In this document: in pieces, positions 23,425 to 29,730 of the stretch
Numbering within the stretch: the first letter of the stretch is position 1
Layout: every line of letters starts with the position of its first letter
Origin: a virus
Direction: 5' to 3' (one strand)
Virus record (IMG/VR): IMGVR_UViG_3300012008_000021
Location: 1-37,398 of that record
Length of the DNA: 37,398 nucleotides
The notes under the pieces: generated by a model
What the model was told of the DNA's origin: nothing
Database searches by the model: none
Seen by the model: only the letters and a program-made list of their open reading frames with translations
Position numbers and translations under genes: made by a program

Positions 23425-23872
23425 GAAACCGGGAACTCGTATTTTCCCGACCGGACGGTTTGATAAAAGGGCGCTAGAGAAGCCGACCGCCCCACTACAG
23501 GGGGTACCCGGTGAAGGTAGGCACGCTATATCTTGTGGTTTGCATCTCAGCGGGCAAGATCAGCGAGGTTGATTAGTAATGTATATTATGCACTACCAAT
23601 CACGTTGCTCTACTCGCCACCAGCATGATGATGCTCATGGTGCCTTGCTTGAGTGACCACGACAGGAGAGCCGCTACATACAGTCACTACCACAGGCCAG
23701 ATATAGCCCCCCGGTCGCCACTTGAAAGAAACCTATGGACCACGCCACTAGTAGGTGTGACTGGCGCCTAATCCATGCGCGGGTGGCGGCGATCACCTAC
23801 CCCCACCCGACCCCACCCGGGGAATGGTTGGGGATCTAAACAGGACCGTACTCCTATACACCACCCCAATAG
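23425..23872. other. Intergenic control region, no genes seen
   Basis: About 450 bp between divergent transcription units without a convincing reading frame on either strand. It contains an AT-richer stretch (GATTAGTAATGTATATTATG, 23571-23590), a small inverted repeat AGCAT-GATG-ATGCT (23622-23635), repeated GACCACG and CACTACC words, and the G-rich motif near 23800. It is next to the terminase genes, so it may also hold the packaging recognition site. No diagnostic cos or pac element can be shown from one sequence. Confidence 0.4.
23800..23818 (-). other. G-quadruplex motif
   Basis: The minus strand reads GGGTGGGGTCGGGTGGGGG: four runs of at least three G with loops of 1, 2 and 1 nt, the pattern of a very stable parallel quadruplex. 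On the template side of rightward genes and on the RNA of any leftward transcript. It lies midway between the two divergent promoters. Confidence 0.6.
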
Positions 23873-23901
23873 TTGACATATGCCCCATACCGTAGTATGG
23901 T
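23873..23901 (+). promoter_or_regulatory. Strong rightward promoter
   Basis: Perfect -35 TTGACA (23873-23878), a 17-bp spacer and -10 TATGGT (23896-23901). The ATG of the first rightward gene lies 7 nt further, so transcription would start at or next to the start codon. The same layout recurs at 36411-36448. Confidence 0.8.
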
Positions 23902-23908
23902 AGGTGAC

Positions 23909-24133
23909 ATGAACACACACACACCACCCTACCACTACTCAGCCGATGAGCCAGAGGGCAGCAGCCTAATGCCCTCACCTGTGCATGATGCACAGCGGGC
24001 AGCCGCTATCGTCTACACGATGTTTGGCTCACACGTCCCCATGCAGCCACTACACGCCATGCGGGAAGCCGACAAGATCGAGCGTCAAATCCTTGACGCC
24101 CTCAACCACTTCTATCAGACAGGAGACGCCTAA
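23909..24133 (+). CDS. Hypothetical early protein, probably leaderless
   Basis: 74 residues from ATG 23909. An upstream in-frame TTG is the -35 box itself and is rejected. Polar N-terminus (NTHTPPYHYSADEPEG) and a C-terminal helix pair (DAQRAAAIVYTMFG, EADKIERQILDALNHFYQ). First of three genes on a strong promoter pointing away from all neighbours, a position typical of immediate-early host-takeover proteins. No family recognised. Confidence 0.65.
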   Translation: MNTHTPPYHYSADEPEGSSLMPSPVHDAQRAAAIVYTMFGSHVPMQPLHAMREADKIERQILDALNHFYQTGDA

Positions 24134-24321
24134 TGGCACTTACTTTTGAACAATGGTTCGACAGCGCCGACCACATATGCCAGCTTCGTAGTGGGCTTCG
24201 GCTAGACGACTTGCCTGACGGCCCATCATGGGACGCTTGGGACAATGACATCTCGCCAGCTAACTACGTCTACGATCAACTTCGCGAAGCTGGTTACTAC
24301 CAGGGAGGTGAATTCGCGTGA
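24133..24321 (+). CDS. Small acidic early protein
   Basis: 62 residues; TAATG start. Sequence FEQWFDSADHICQLRSG, then LRLDDLPDGPSWDAWDNDIS and ANYVYDQLREAGYY. It resembles small phage proteins with the pattern GLS-x-x-DLPD-x-x-W-x-D ... SP-x-x-A (DUF5419-like, recalled not searched). Net acidic. Function unknown; membership in the early trio suggests host interaction. Confidence 0.65.
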   Translation: MALTFEQWFDSADHICQLRSGLRLDDLPDGPSWDAWDNDISPANYVYDQLREAGYYQGGEFA

Positions 24322-24443
24322 AAACAGACTTCGCCATCACCGCCGTTGTCAGCATCGTCCTGTGCGGAGCGGTCGCGCTGGCCCTAGACCACTTCGGGAT
24401 TATCCCGTTGTGGGTTTGGCTACCAGGCGGTCACGGATACTAA
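24318..24443 (+). CDS. Small membrane protein of early trio
   Basis: 41 residues, GTG coupled to the previous stop (GTGA). Residues 6-24 are hydrophobic (AITAVVSIVLCGAVALAL), followed by a second short hydrophobic segment (FGIIPLWVWLPGG). Ends with TAA, overlapping by 4 bp the end of the convergent leftward gene, so no room exists for a separate terminator. Membrane association is the only property that can be stated. Confidence 0.6.
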   Translation: MKTDFAITAVVSIVLCGAVALALDHFGIIPLWVWLPGGHGY

Positions 24444-24862
24444 GGCGTAGGCGCAGCCACGATATGCGAATCGTCGTATGAGTGGTCGCGCCAGCGCCTT
24501 TCGCCCCACGCGACGTAGGACTTGAATCCAGGCTCGTCGTAATCGCGAGTAAAAGCTTCCATCTGAGCCGCGACCGAAACAACCGTCGCCTCGGTGCGAG
24601 ACTTACCAGCTTCCTCGAGTTGCCTACGCGCTTCGCAGGCCAGCGCAAGCTGAACTTTGAGCGACGGAGCCGCAGGCTTCGGTCCAGGCGCAGCCTCGAG
24701 CTTCAACACGCACCGTGGACAGGTCGCGGTTCGTAGTTGCCGCATCGGACCCGCAAAACTCATCGAAATCTGCTCTTTCACGTCGATCAAGTATTGATCC
24801 GTCGTATAGGCAGCATTACAAGCTTCGCACCACACCGATGATCCGATCCGAGCGTCAGCCAT
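24440..24862 (-). CDS. Zinc-ribbon protein
   Basis: 140 residues. N-terminal VWCEACNAAY and later ATCPRCVLKLE form two CxxC pairs 35 residues apart. A Pro/Ala linker and a helical C-terminal half (LALACEARRQLEEAGKSR, EAFTRDYDEPGFKS) follow. Last gene of the leftward early region, convergent with the rightward trio. Could bind DNA or protein; no family recognised. Confidence 0.62.
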   Translation of the reverse strand: MADARIGSSVWCEACNAAYTTDQYLIDVKEQISMSFAGPMRQLRTATCPRCVLKLEAAPGPKPAAPSLKVQLALACEARRQLEEAGKSRTEATVVSVAAQMEAFTRDYDEPGFKSYVAWGERRWRDHSYDDSHIVAAPTP

Positions 24863-25050
24863 TAGTTAGCGTTGAAGCGGAATGGGCGAACGACAGGAAT
24901 CGCAAGCTGGGCAGCCGAAGCCAAAATCTCTTTCGCCACGGGACACTCGAAGCTACAAACAGTGACGTGCAGAACCTTCAAGTTTTCCTCGGTCGTAATC
25001 GGCGTCAGGGTGCAGCCACAAGGGTAAGACTTAGCGACTATCAACGTCAC
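24862..25050 (-). CDS. Small Cys-containing protein
   Basis: 62 residues; GTG start overlapping the previous gene by 20 bp, and directly abutting the following ATG. Core SYPCGCTLTPIT and VTVCSFECPVAKE provide four Cys as C-x-C and C-x3-C, likely a small zinc site. The C-terminus ends RPFRFNAN. Unrecognised. Confidence 0.5.
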   Translation of the reverse strand: MTLIVAKSYPCGCTLTPITTEENLKVLHVTVCSFECPVAKEILASAAQLAIPVVRPFRFNAN

Positions 25051-25285
25051 CTCGGCGCGACCGACGGCTGTAGGCGGATTTCAAAACTCCGGCGCCGCGT
25101 CCGTAGAGGTCAGAAAACAACGTAGTTTGGAAAAAGCTGTTTTCCCGCACTTGGCGAGATTTCATTTGCCGATTTGTCAGGACGGGATACTTTGACTCGA
25201 CCACGGCGTCACGCTCACGATCAGCGGTTCGTGCCTGCGCCATAAACTCAGCGACAGCCCTTTCGTGTTGCGCGAACGTAGTCAT
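25031..25285 (-). CDS. Hypothetical basic protein
   Basis: 84 residues, start after AAGG at short spacing. Mainly helical N-terminus (FAQHERAVAEFMAQARTADR) and basic C-terminus (SAYSRRSRRGDVDSR). No Cys cluster or membrane segment. Its C-terminal frame overlaps the next gene by 20 bp. Function unknown. Confidence 0.5.
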   Translation of the reverse strand: MTTFAQHERAVAEFMAQARTADRERDAVVESKYPVLTNRQMKSRQVRENSFFQTTLFSDLYGRGAGVLKSAYSRRSRRGDVDSR

Positions 25286-25313
25286 TACCTTGCATGAATC
25301 CTCAGATTACCGC

Positions 25314-25514
25314 TTACTTGTGAGCTACGCGCAAGTGAACCGGCAACGGAACGCCGATCCAGCCCTTTTTACCTACGCCTGCACTCGACCGCGCCGCACA
25401 GAGGATGCAGTACCAACGGTAAGTGCTACCAGGCTTGTTCCGGGTCGCATCGTTGCCGGATTTTCCATTCGGGCGACGGGGCATATTCGGCGGGAGCGGC
25501 TTAGAGTTCTTCAC
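25314..25514 (-). CDS. C2H2-like small zinc finger protein
   Basis: 66 residues from a GTG lying 6 nt after a TATAAT box. Basic N-terminus (PPNMPRRPNGKSGND), then YRWYCILCAARSS, a basic loop and PLPVHLRVAHK: C-x2-C and H-x3-H spaced as a C2H2-type finger at the extreme C-terminus. Probably nucleic-acid binding. Confidence 0.55.
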   Translation of the reverse strand: MKNSKPLPPNMPRRPNGKSGNDATRNKPGSTYRWYCILCAARSSAGVGKKGWIGVPLPVHLRVAHK

Positions 25515-25520
25515 GCCTCA

Positions 25521-25526
25521 ATTATA
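25521..25526 (-). promoter_or_regulatory. Perfect -10 TATAAT before gene 25514
   Basis: Minus-strand TATAAT overlaps the TAA stop of the upstream sigma-like gene and is followed by six bases and the GTG at 25514. No -35 match. It fits the leaderless pattern seen elsewhere, although chance overlap with a stop codon cannot be excluded. Confidence 0.45.
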
Positions 25527-26127
25527 CGCCAATCTCCCCGGGCAACTCCCGAAGCTTCAAGTGGCCGTCTGAGACGTAGACGCGAACCGTTGAGGGGTGC
25601 AGGCCCATAAAAAGAGCGATGTCATTGTCGGTCGCGCCTTGCAGGTGCATATAGTAAGCCTCACGCTGCCTCGGCGTTAGCTCCGCCGCCACTAACACCG
25701 CCTCGACGCCCACGTCGAAAATCTCATGCAGGAACGGGAAGTCGGCCAGGAACGCCGTCAGCCGTTGACTCATCTCCGGCTCAGTCTCGACCATCGCCAA
25801 CTTTAGGACGCTGATATTCGCGCCCAAGAGGACATCGACCAGTCGCGCCGCCAACTGTTCCTCTTTCGTGAGCAGCGACACAACACCGTCAGGCACACGT
25901 CCTGCGTTAGGATCGCCACCCGGGATCGCCTTTTGATGAGGAATAACCTGCCAGATACGTTCTAAGGGCCGCAAGCGGTCAGCGTGATAGTTATACCGCC
26001 TTAGTATGCGCTGGCGCCTACGCGAAGGCTCAACCCTACTAGCAAGCCAACGGGCGATGGCGCCTTCCTGATCCTTGTAAGCCGCCGCTTCCATCCTTGT
26101 GACGTAGGGTGGCTGCGACGGCGGCAT
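25522..26127 (-). CDS. Sigma-like / HTH transcription regulator
   Basis: 201 residues; TGATG start. The C-terminal 50 residues (LTPRQREAYYMHLQGATDND, then IALFMGLHPSTVRVYVSDGH) have the sigma-70 region 4 pattern: Q-R-E, then a helix-turn-helix with S-T-V-R-V-Y. The N-terminal part (basic RRRQRILRRYNYHADRLRPL) and a helical middle are not clearly sigma region 2. It may be a phage late-transcription activator or partial sigma. A candidate to read the special promoters of this genome. Confidence 0.65.
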   Translation of the reverse strand: MPPSQPPYVTRMEAAAYKDQEGAIARWLASRVEPSRRRQRILRRYNYHADRLRPLERIWQVIPHQKAIPGGDPNAGRVPDGVVSLLTKEEQLAARLVDVLLGANISVLKLAMVETEPEMSQRLTAFLADFPFLHEIFDVGVEAVLVAAELTPRQREAYYMHLQGATDNDIALFMGLHPSTVRVYVSDGHLKLRELPGEIGV

Positions 26128-26408
26128 CAGGGCGCGACCACCTCGTCATCGACGGCGCCTGATCCCCAAGTGTACACGTCGCCGTTATCCGTGATCTTCC
26201 GTCGCTCGTAAGGCACAGCGACGCGCCGGTAGAACTCGAGCTTGGCGCCTTCGAGCGCCCCGAGAATATCGTTGATCGCTTGGTAGGTGGTGCCCTTCGT
26301 TTCCAAGTAGTCGATCAACGCTTCCGTGATTTTGTAGTTGAGTTCGCCAGCGTTTGTCGGCCCAATTTCAAGAGCAGGCTTGCGAAGGTGGTTTTGAATG
26401 TAAGGCAA
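26127..26408 (-). CDS. DUF6899-like conserved phage protein
   Basis: 93 residues with the signature of a small family common in phages and some bacteria: MPYIQNHLRKPALEIG, AGELNYKITEALIDYL, then YQAINDILGALEGAKLEFYR, ending with YERRKITDNGDVY. All positions expected for the family are present. Function is unknown. Start decided by the ATG right behind the upstream gene. Confidence 0.85.
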   Translation of the reverse strand: MPYIQNHLRKPALEIGPTNAGELNYKITEALIDYLETKGTTYQAINDILGALEGAKLEFYRRVAVPYERRKITDNGDVYTWGSGAVDDEVVAP

Positions 26409-26822
26409 TTAGGCCACAATCTCACGATCCCGCAACGCCGGAGCCGTCCTAAGACACCGCTTCCACGTCTCGTAGAACTCGATCCCGGGCAGGTAGTGGA
26501 ACACATGCTGGCGAAACCCGACGATGATGATGCGCTTGCCGGTGCCCAAGGCGTACCCAAACTCGGTATGCTGGCCGCCACGCGACGTTGACGGCTCCCG
26601 CGCCTCGTCAGGGAATTGAATGAGACAGTCGGCAGCGTCGATGTCGGAGATGTCATCGACGGCGAACCGTCGAGCCTTTTTCGGCGCGTACACTTCGCTC
26701 AGGTGGTGGTCGCCACCGAGCCAACGACTTGTGACCGTATGGCCGAGAGCTTCGAGGTCGGTTTTGTAGTCGTTCAATTCACTGATCCGGCTATATCTAC
26801 TTGCTAGGTAAATCTTCAACAC
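26409..26822 (-). CDS. Nucleoside 2-deoxyribosyltransferase-like protein
   Basis: 137 residues from TTG 26822 (GGGAG upstream, start MKIYLASRYSR). A longer open frame upstream is a shadow of the RuvC-like gene. Motifs: KIYLASRYSR, VDDISDIDAADCLIQF and GGQHTEFGYALGTGKRIIIV. The Glu in HTEFGYA corresponds to the catalytic Glu of nucleoside 2-deoxyribosyltransferases, which swap bases on deoxynucleosides or hydrolyse nucleotides. Could serve nucleotide salvage or supply of a modified base. Confidence 0.75.
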   Translation of the reverse strand: MLKIYLASRYSRISELNDYKTDLEALGHTVTSRWLGGDHHLSEVYAPKKARRFAVDDISDIDAADCLIQFPDEAREPSTSRGGQHTEFGYALGTGKRIIIVGFRQHVFHYLPGIEFYETWKRCLRTAPALRDREIVA

Positions 26823-27372
26823 GATCTCCCTTGCGTACCTTACGCTTTTGTTTCGCCAACGGCGGAACGTACAGGCCGTGAATACGCTGCCACACGGCGA
26901 ACGCGACGGCCCAGGCTTCGAGCGAATCGAGGCTATCAGGGTGCGTCCCGTCAAGCTGTAGCGGCCACAGGCGGGATAGCTCAGGGCCAATCGCCGCCTT
27001 ATGGAACTTATGATCGAGGCCCTCGAGCCGATGATGCCAGCCCGGGCCGAGTAACTGGCGCCGCCACGCCGACGGCGGTAAAACAACGACGGGGATATGC
27101 AGTCCCCACAAGAGCGCCCGTAAGACGCCGCCAAGCTCCCCGAGCGTTTCGCGCTGGTAGCTCGAGCCGAAGCTGTAGCCCTCCATAGCCACGATCCCGT
27201 CTGCGCCCAGCGACCCCGCCACCGCGTTAGAGACACCTTGACCTAGCCACCATAACCGATCACCGCCTCGACGTTCGCCCGGGCGCAAGGTAGTACCCCA
27301 CGTCCAGTTACCGTCGTCGATAAGCGCCAGGCCCGTAGCCGTGAGGCTAGGGTCGATTCCGAGTATTCTCAC
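26797..27372 (-). CDS. RuvC-like Holliday junction resolvase
   Basis: 191 residues. RNase H-fold motifs of RuvC: Asp 7 in ILGIDPSLTATGLA, Glu 64 in VAMEGYSFG and the pair Asp 147/Asp 150 in HPDSLDSLEAWAVAFA, with the same 3-residue spacing as bacterial RuvC. A basic C-terminus (KQKRKVRKGDRVED) may bind DNA. It resolves branched replication or recombination intermediates before packaging. Overlaps neighbours on both sides. Confidence 0.85.
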   Translation of the reverse strand: MRILGIDPSLTATGLALIDDGNWTWGTTLRPGERRGGDRLWWLGQGVSNAVAGSLGADGIVAMEGYSFGSSYQRETLGELGGVLRALLWGLHIPVVVLPPSAWRRQLLGPGWHHRLEGLDHKFHKAAIGPELSRLWPLQLDGTHPDSLDSLEAWAVAFAVWQRIHGLYVPPLAKQKRKVRKGDRVEDLPSK

Positions 27373-27854
27373 TTCCCGAGGTGAGCGCCGAGGCAGTCAC
27401 CAGGATGCTCGTAGGCGTCCGATAGCCCCAGGACAAAACTACTGCCGCAGCGCCCGCAAACAGGCACCGGGCCATCGGTCGTAGGTCGCCGGGTATGGCT
27501 CCCAGGCGTACACCGCGACACGCAATAGGAACACGTTACAAACCCGGCAGCATCCCAGCCGCAACACTGACAAACGGACGAGGACGAGCTTGGTCGAGGC
27601 TTGTGGAGGTATTCCGCCGACCGTGGCGGCTCATGTATAACCGTGGAACAGTGAGCCAGGCAGTAAGCACACTTTGGACGACCCGAATCACACCCGCAAC
27701 AGGGGCAAAGAAATGACTGCCGGGATATCTCAAGCGCCGCGACCCGGCGATCCAGGTCCCGGTACTGTTTAGCTTGAACGGCGGAGCCGCTACGCTGCGC
27801 TGCCAGGCTATCGACATGCCGCTCAAGCCAAGTGACCCGTTCCCTAAGTCTCAC
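27369..27854 (-). CDS. Coiled-coil protein with duplicated Cys-rich modules
   Basis: 161 residues; GTG after TAG of the previous gene. Residues 1-45 form an amphipathic helix (LRERVTWLERHVDSLAAQ). Then come two related modules: CPCCGCDSGRPKCAYC-x3-C...H (about 50-75) and CQCCGWDAAGFVTCSYC-x3-C...H (about 95-121). A third Cys group follows (CGRCGSSF ... HPGDC). Spacing C-x-C-C-G-x-D ... C-x-Y-C-x3-C-x(4-5)-H suggests two similar zinc-binding units. Not a family I recognise. Confidence 0.65.
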   Translation of the reverse strand: MRLRERVTWLERHVDSLAAQRSGSAVQAKQYRDLDRRVAALEISRQSFLCPCCGCDSGRPKCAYCLAHCSTVIHEPPRSAEYLHKPRPSSSSSVCQCCGWDAAGFVTCSYCVSRCTPGSHTRRPTTDGPVPVCGRCGSSFVLGLSDAYEHPGDCLGAHLGK

Positions 27855-28307
27855 CTACCAGCCCTCCGGTTCGTCGCTGGGGCCGTTGAGAAGCACAGAG
27901 GCCTTATAGACGCCAGGGATAACGACGGCGATGTATGGCGTCTCGTCGCCGTGGAAGTCGCTAAACGGGATCGGCCCTAGCACCTCGGCGCCCTTGACGG
28001 CATCGTAAAGGACCCGCGACCAGTACGCAGGGATCGCGTCGTCAGCTAAGAGACTGGCAAGCTCAGACCGTAAGGTTGCGATCTTCGCCCGGGCCGGTGC
28101 GACGGCGCCATCCTCGGCGCCAGCGGCCACAGCCGCCGCGACGCGACCTTCGCCAACGGCGATACGCTCCCGTAGTGCCTCGATCTTTTCGGTAGCACTA
28201 TGGAAGCGTACGCCGCGCTCGTATCGCTGCGCCTCTTGTTCGGCTTGGTTGAGGTCAACAGGCGTCGCCGGGAGCTTGAAAACCTCCCGCACGTCAGCGA
28301 CAGTCAT
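27855..28307 (-). CDS. Hypothetical coiled-coil protein
   Basis: 150 residues; GAGGAAGG upstream. Central charged helix (EKIEALRERIAVGEGRVAAA, then RAKIATLRSELASLLAD) and a folded-looking C-terminal part (YWSRVLYDAVKGAEVLGPIP, TPYIAVVIPGVYKAS). No membrane segment or catalytic motif. Unrecognised; between two other unknown early genes. Confidence 0.58.
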   Translation of the reverse strand: MTVADVREVFKLPATPVDLNQAEQEAQRYERGVRFHSATEKIEALRERIAVGEGRVAAAVAAGAEDGAVAPARAKIATLRSELASLLADDAIPAYWSRVLYDAVKGAEVLGPIPFSDFHGDETPYIAVVIPGVYKASVLLNGPSDEPEGW

Positions 28308-28308
28308 C

Positions 28309-28647
28309 TTATCGGTCGCCTTCCTCGACCAACTCGCCCGCGAGGATCGCCGCCTTCTGGCCCTCAGTCAAGGCGGTCACGTTCTTGGCGAACGCCTCTT
28401 TGACGGAACGCTTCACCGCCGTGGTGATGGTCCCGGCGAGAATCTTCGCCTCATCGTCGCCCACGGTCGCACGGGCAGCGGCAACGCTAGCCCACACCGC
28501 CAAATAGATGACTTCGACCAGGGAGTCAGGTCCCGTCACGAATGGACGTTCCTGAAAACCGAAAAGCGCGTCAGCCGCCAAGCGTGAATGGTCCGAGATG
28601 GCGTCGGAACTTAGTGGCGCCACTGTTGGAATGTTCAACCCGCTCAT
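28309..28647 (-). CDS. Hypothetical helical protein
   Basis: 112 residues overlapping the upstream stop (ATGA). Almost wholly helical: ISDHSRLAADALFGFQER, SLVEVIYLAVWASVAAARAT, KRSVKEAFAKNVTALTEGQK. No known motif. A pair with the similarly sized 111-residue gene upstream, which also ends in a helical Ala-rich segment. Confidence 0.55.
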   Translation of the reverse strand: MSGLNIPTVAPLSSDAISDHSRLAADALFGFQERPFVTGPDSLVEVIYLAVWASVAAARATVGDDEAKILAGTITTAVKRSVKEAFAKNVTALTEGQKAAILAGELVEEGDR

Positions 28648-28979
28648 GCGCCGGTAGCCAGATTGAGGGCACGGTCGGCGGTATCGTGAATCTCACGGGC
28701 GAAACGGAGAGCCGCCGTCGCGCCTTCGCGACCGCCAACCTCCCGGTACAGAGAAACCATCACAAAGGCGATGGCGTCGATGGCGTCGCACACTTGCCCG
28801 CCGTTGGCGTTCGTTGCGAGGATCAGGTTGTAGGCCGCTTGCTTGGCCGGGGTCAGGTCGTCAAAGGTCGGGACACCGGCAGATGCCAGGGCACTAGCGA
28901 TGGCGGGGAGGTCGGAGATGTCGGAGGTCGCGACGGGGGTATCGGTTGGAGTGGTGGTAGGTGACTGCGTACTTTTCAT
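28644..28979 (-). CDS. Hypothetical helical protein
   Basis: 111 residues. Thr/Pro-rich N-terminus (TQSPTTTPTDTPVATSD) then helices (LPAIASALASAGVPTFDDLT, CDAIDAIAFVMVSLYREVGG). No ribosome site; the ATG lies 7 nt after an extended -10 box (TGCTAGAAT) and also overlaps the upstream stop (ATGA). Either leaderless or coupled translation is possible. Unrecognised. Confidence 0.58.
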   Translation of the reverse strand: MKSTQSPTTTPTDTPVATSDISDLPAIASALASAGVPTFDDLTPAKQAAYNLILATNANGGQVCDAIDAIAFVMVSLYREVGGREGATAALRFAREIHDTADRALNLATGA

Positions 28980-29260
28980 GGGGATGATTCTAGCACAGTA
29001 CCCCGCGCGAACACCGGGCGAAGTTTTCTCTTAGGCGGTAGCGGCTTGACTTCGTAGAGCCGACAGAGGCCAGCGTCGTAGCGGGTCCGGGGTGGCAGGG
29101 GGTGGCATCGACCACAGACGATACCGCCGCCGTTATAGGCGGGACGTTCGACCCAGGCGACGGACTTACAGGCCCAGCATTTCTCCCGCGTGTATATCTC
29201 CGTTCCGTCGTTCCGTTCGTCGCCCCGCCGCCCTTTTCTCAAACCCTGCGTTCCTTTCAC
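28976..29260 (-). CDS. Small zinc-binding protein
   Basis: 94 residues from a GTG. Basic N-terminus, then EKCWACKSVAWV and GGGIVCGRCHPLPP give two CxxC pairs 19 residues apart. The basic C-terminal part (YEVKPLPPKRKLRPVFARG) follows. The DNA of the first 25 codons is rich in CGGAACG words shared with the gap upstream. Probably nucleic-acid binding. Confidence 0.6.
   Translation of the reverse strand: MKGTQGLRKGRRGDERNDGTEIYTREKCWACKSVAWVERPAYNGGGIVCGRCHPLPPRTRYDAGLCRLYEVKPLPPKRKLRPVFARGTVLESSP
28987..28995 (-). promoter_or_regulatory. Extended -10 TGCTAGAAT before gene 28979
   Basis: Minus-strand TGC-TAGAAT (5 of 6 match to TATAAT) followed by exactly 7 nt and ATG. It lies inside the C-terminal codons of the upstream gene. 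No -35 match; the extended -10 would compensate. Confidence 0.5.
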
Positions 29261-29350
29261 TCTAGATCACTAAAGATATGGGCTAAGATCAACGGAACGC
29301 GGAACGCGACATAGACAAATCATGCAAAATCCTCATGTTCAAACGGAACG
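29201..29350. repeat. Cluster of CGGAACG heptamers
   Basis: CGTTCCG at 29201-29207 and 29209-29215, and its complement CGGAACG at 29293-29299, 29300-29306 and 29344-29350: five perfect copies in 150 bp, inverted across an AT-richer centre (29261-29292). They flank the 60-bp gap after the GIY-YIG gene. Confidence 0.5.
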
Positions 29351-29730
29351 CACCGATTTAGAAATTGGATATTATAACGAGGATTCTCGGTTCGGATCGC
29401 CTTCTTTTCAGCCGTCTCTGCCGCTTCCCGGTTGTCAAAATGTTCTAGACGAATCACGGCTATAGCCACCCACCACGGCTTGTCTTGCCGGTGTCCGTGC
29501 CACCGGGCAAAGGGGTGATAGGAGATGCCGACGTATAACAGGTTGGCGCCTGAGTCAAAAAAACGATATAGGGCAGTAGGGTGGTGACGTTTCTTCACCT
29601 TTTTATCCCGTCGGCGCTCCGAGATAATGTGTCGTACCTCGGGAGACAAGCCAATCACACCAAACTGCGCGGGGTCGATTTGTCTTATGCCAAATTGACT
29701 GTCGGCCCGCTCACTTAGGGGACGTGTCAT
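29320..29730 (-). CDS. GIY-YIG endonuclease
   Basis: 136 residues; ATGA coupling to the primase-helicase. The domain starts at about residue 52 with ALYRFFDSGANLLYVGIS (LYR in place of GIY, YVG for YIG). FARWHGH (catalytic Arg 76) follows, then the C-terminal ETAEKKAIRTENPRYN. The N-terminal 50 residues are basic (SERRRDKKVKKRHH) and may bind DNA. Could be a homing-type or branched-DNA nuclease; intact motifs suggest activity. Confidence 0.8.
   Translation of the reverse strand: MTRPLSERADSQFGIRQIDPAQFGVIGLSPEVRHIISERRRDKKVKKRHHPTALYRFFDSGANLLYVGISYHPFARWHGHRQDKPWWVAIAVIRLEHFDNREAAETAEKKAIRTENPRYNIQFLNRCVPFEHEDFA

Noticed and set aside
26823-27236. N-terminal extension of the deoxyribosyltransferase-like gene
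   Set aside because: Arg/Ser-rich nonsense-like sequence lying antiphase within the RuvC-like gene; the SD-led TTG at 26822 gives the expected MKIYLAS start.
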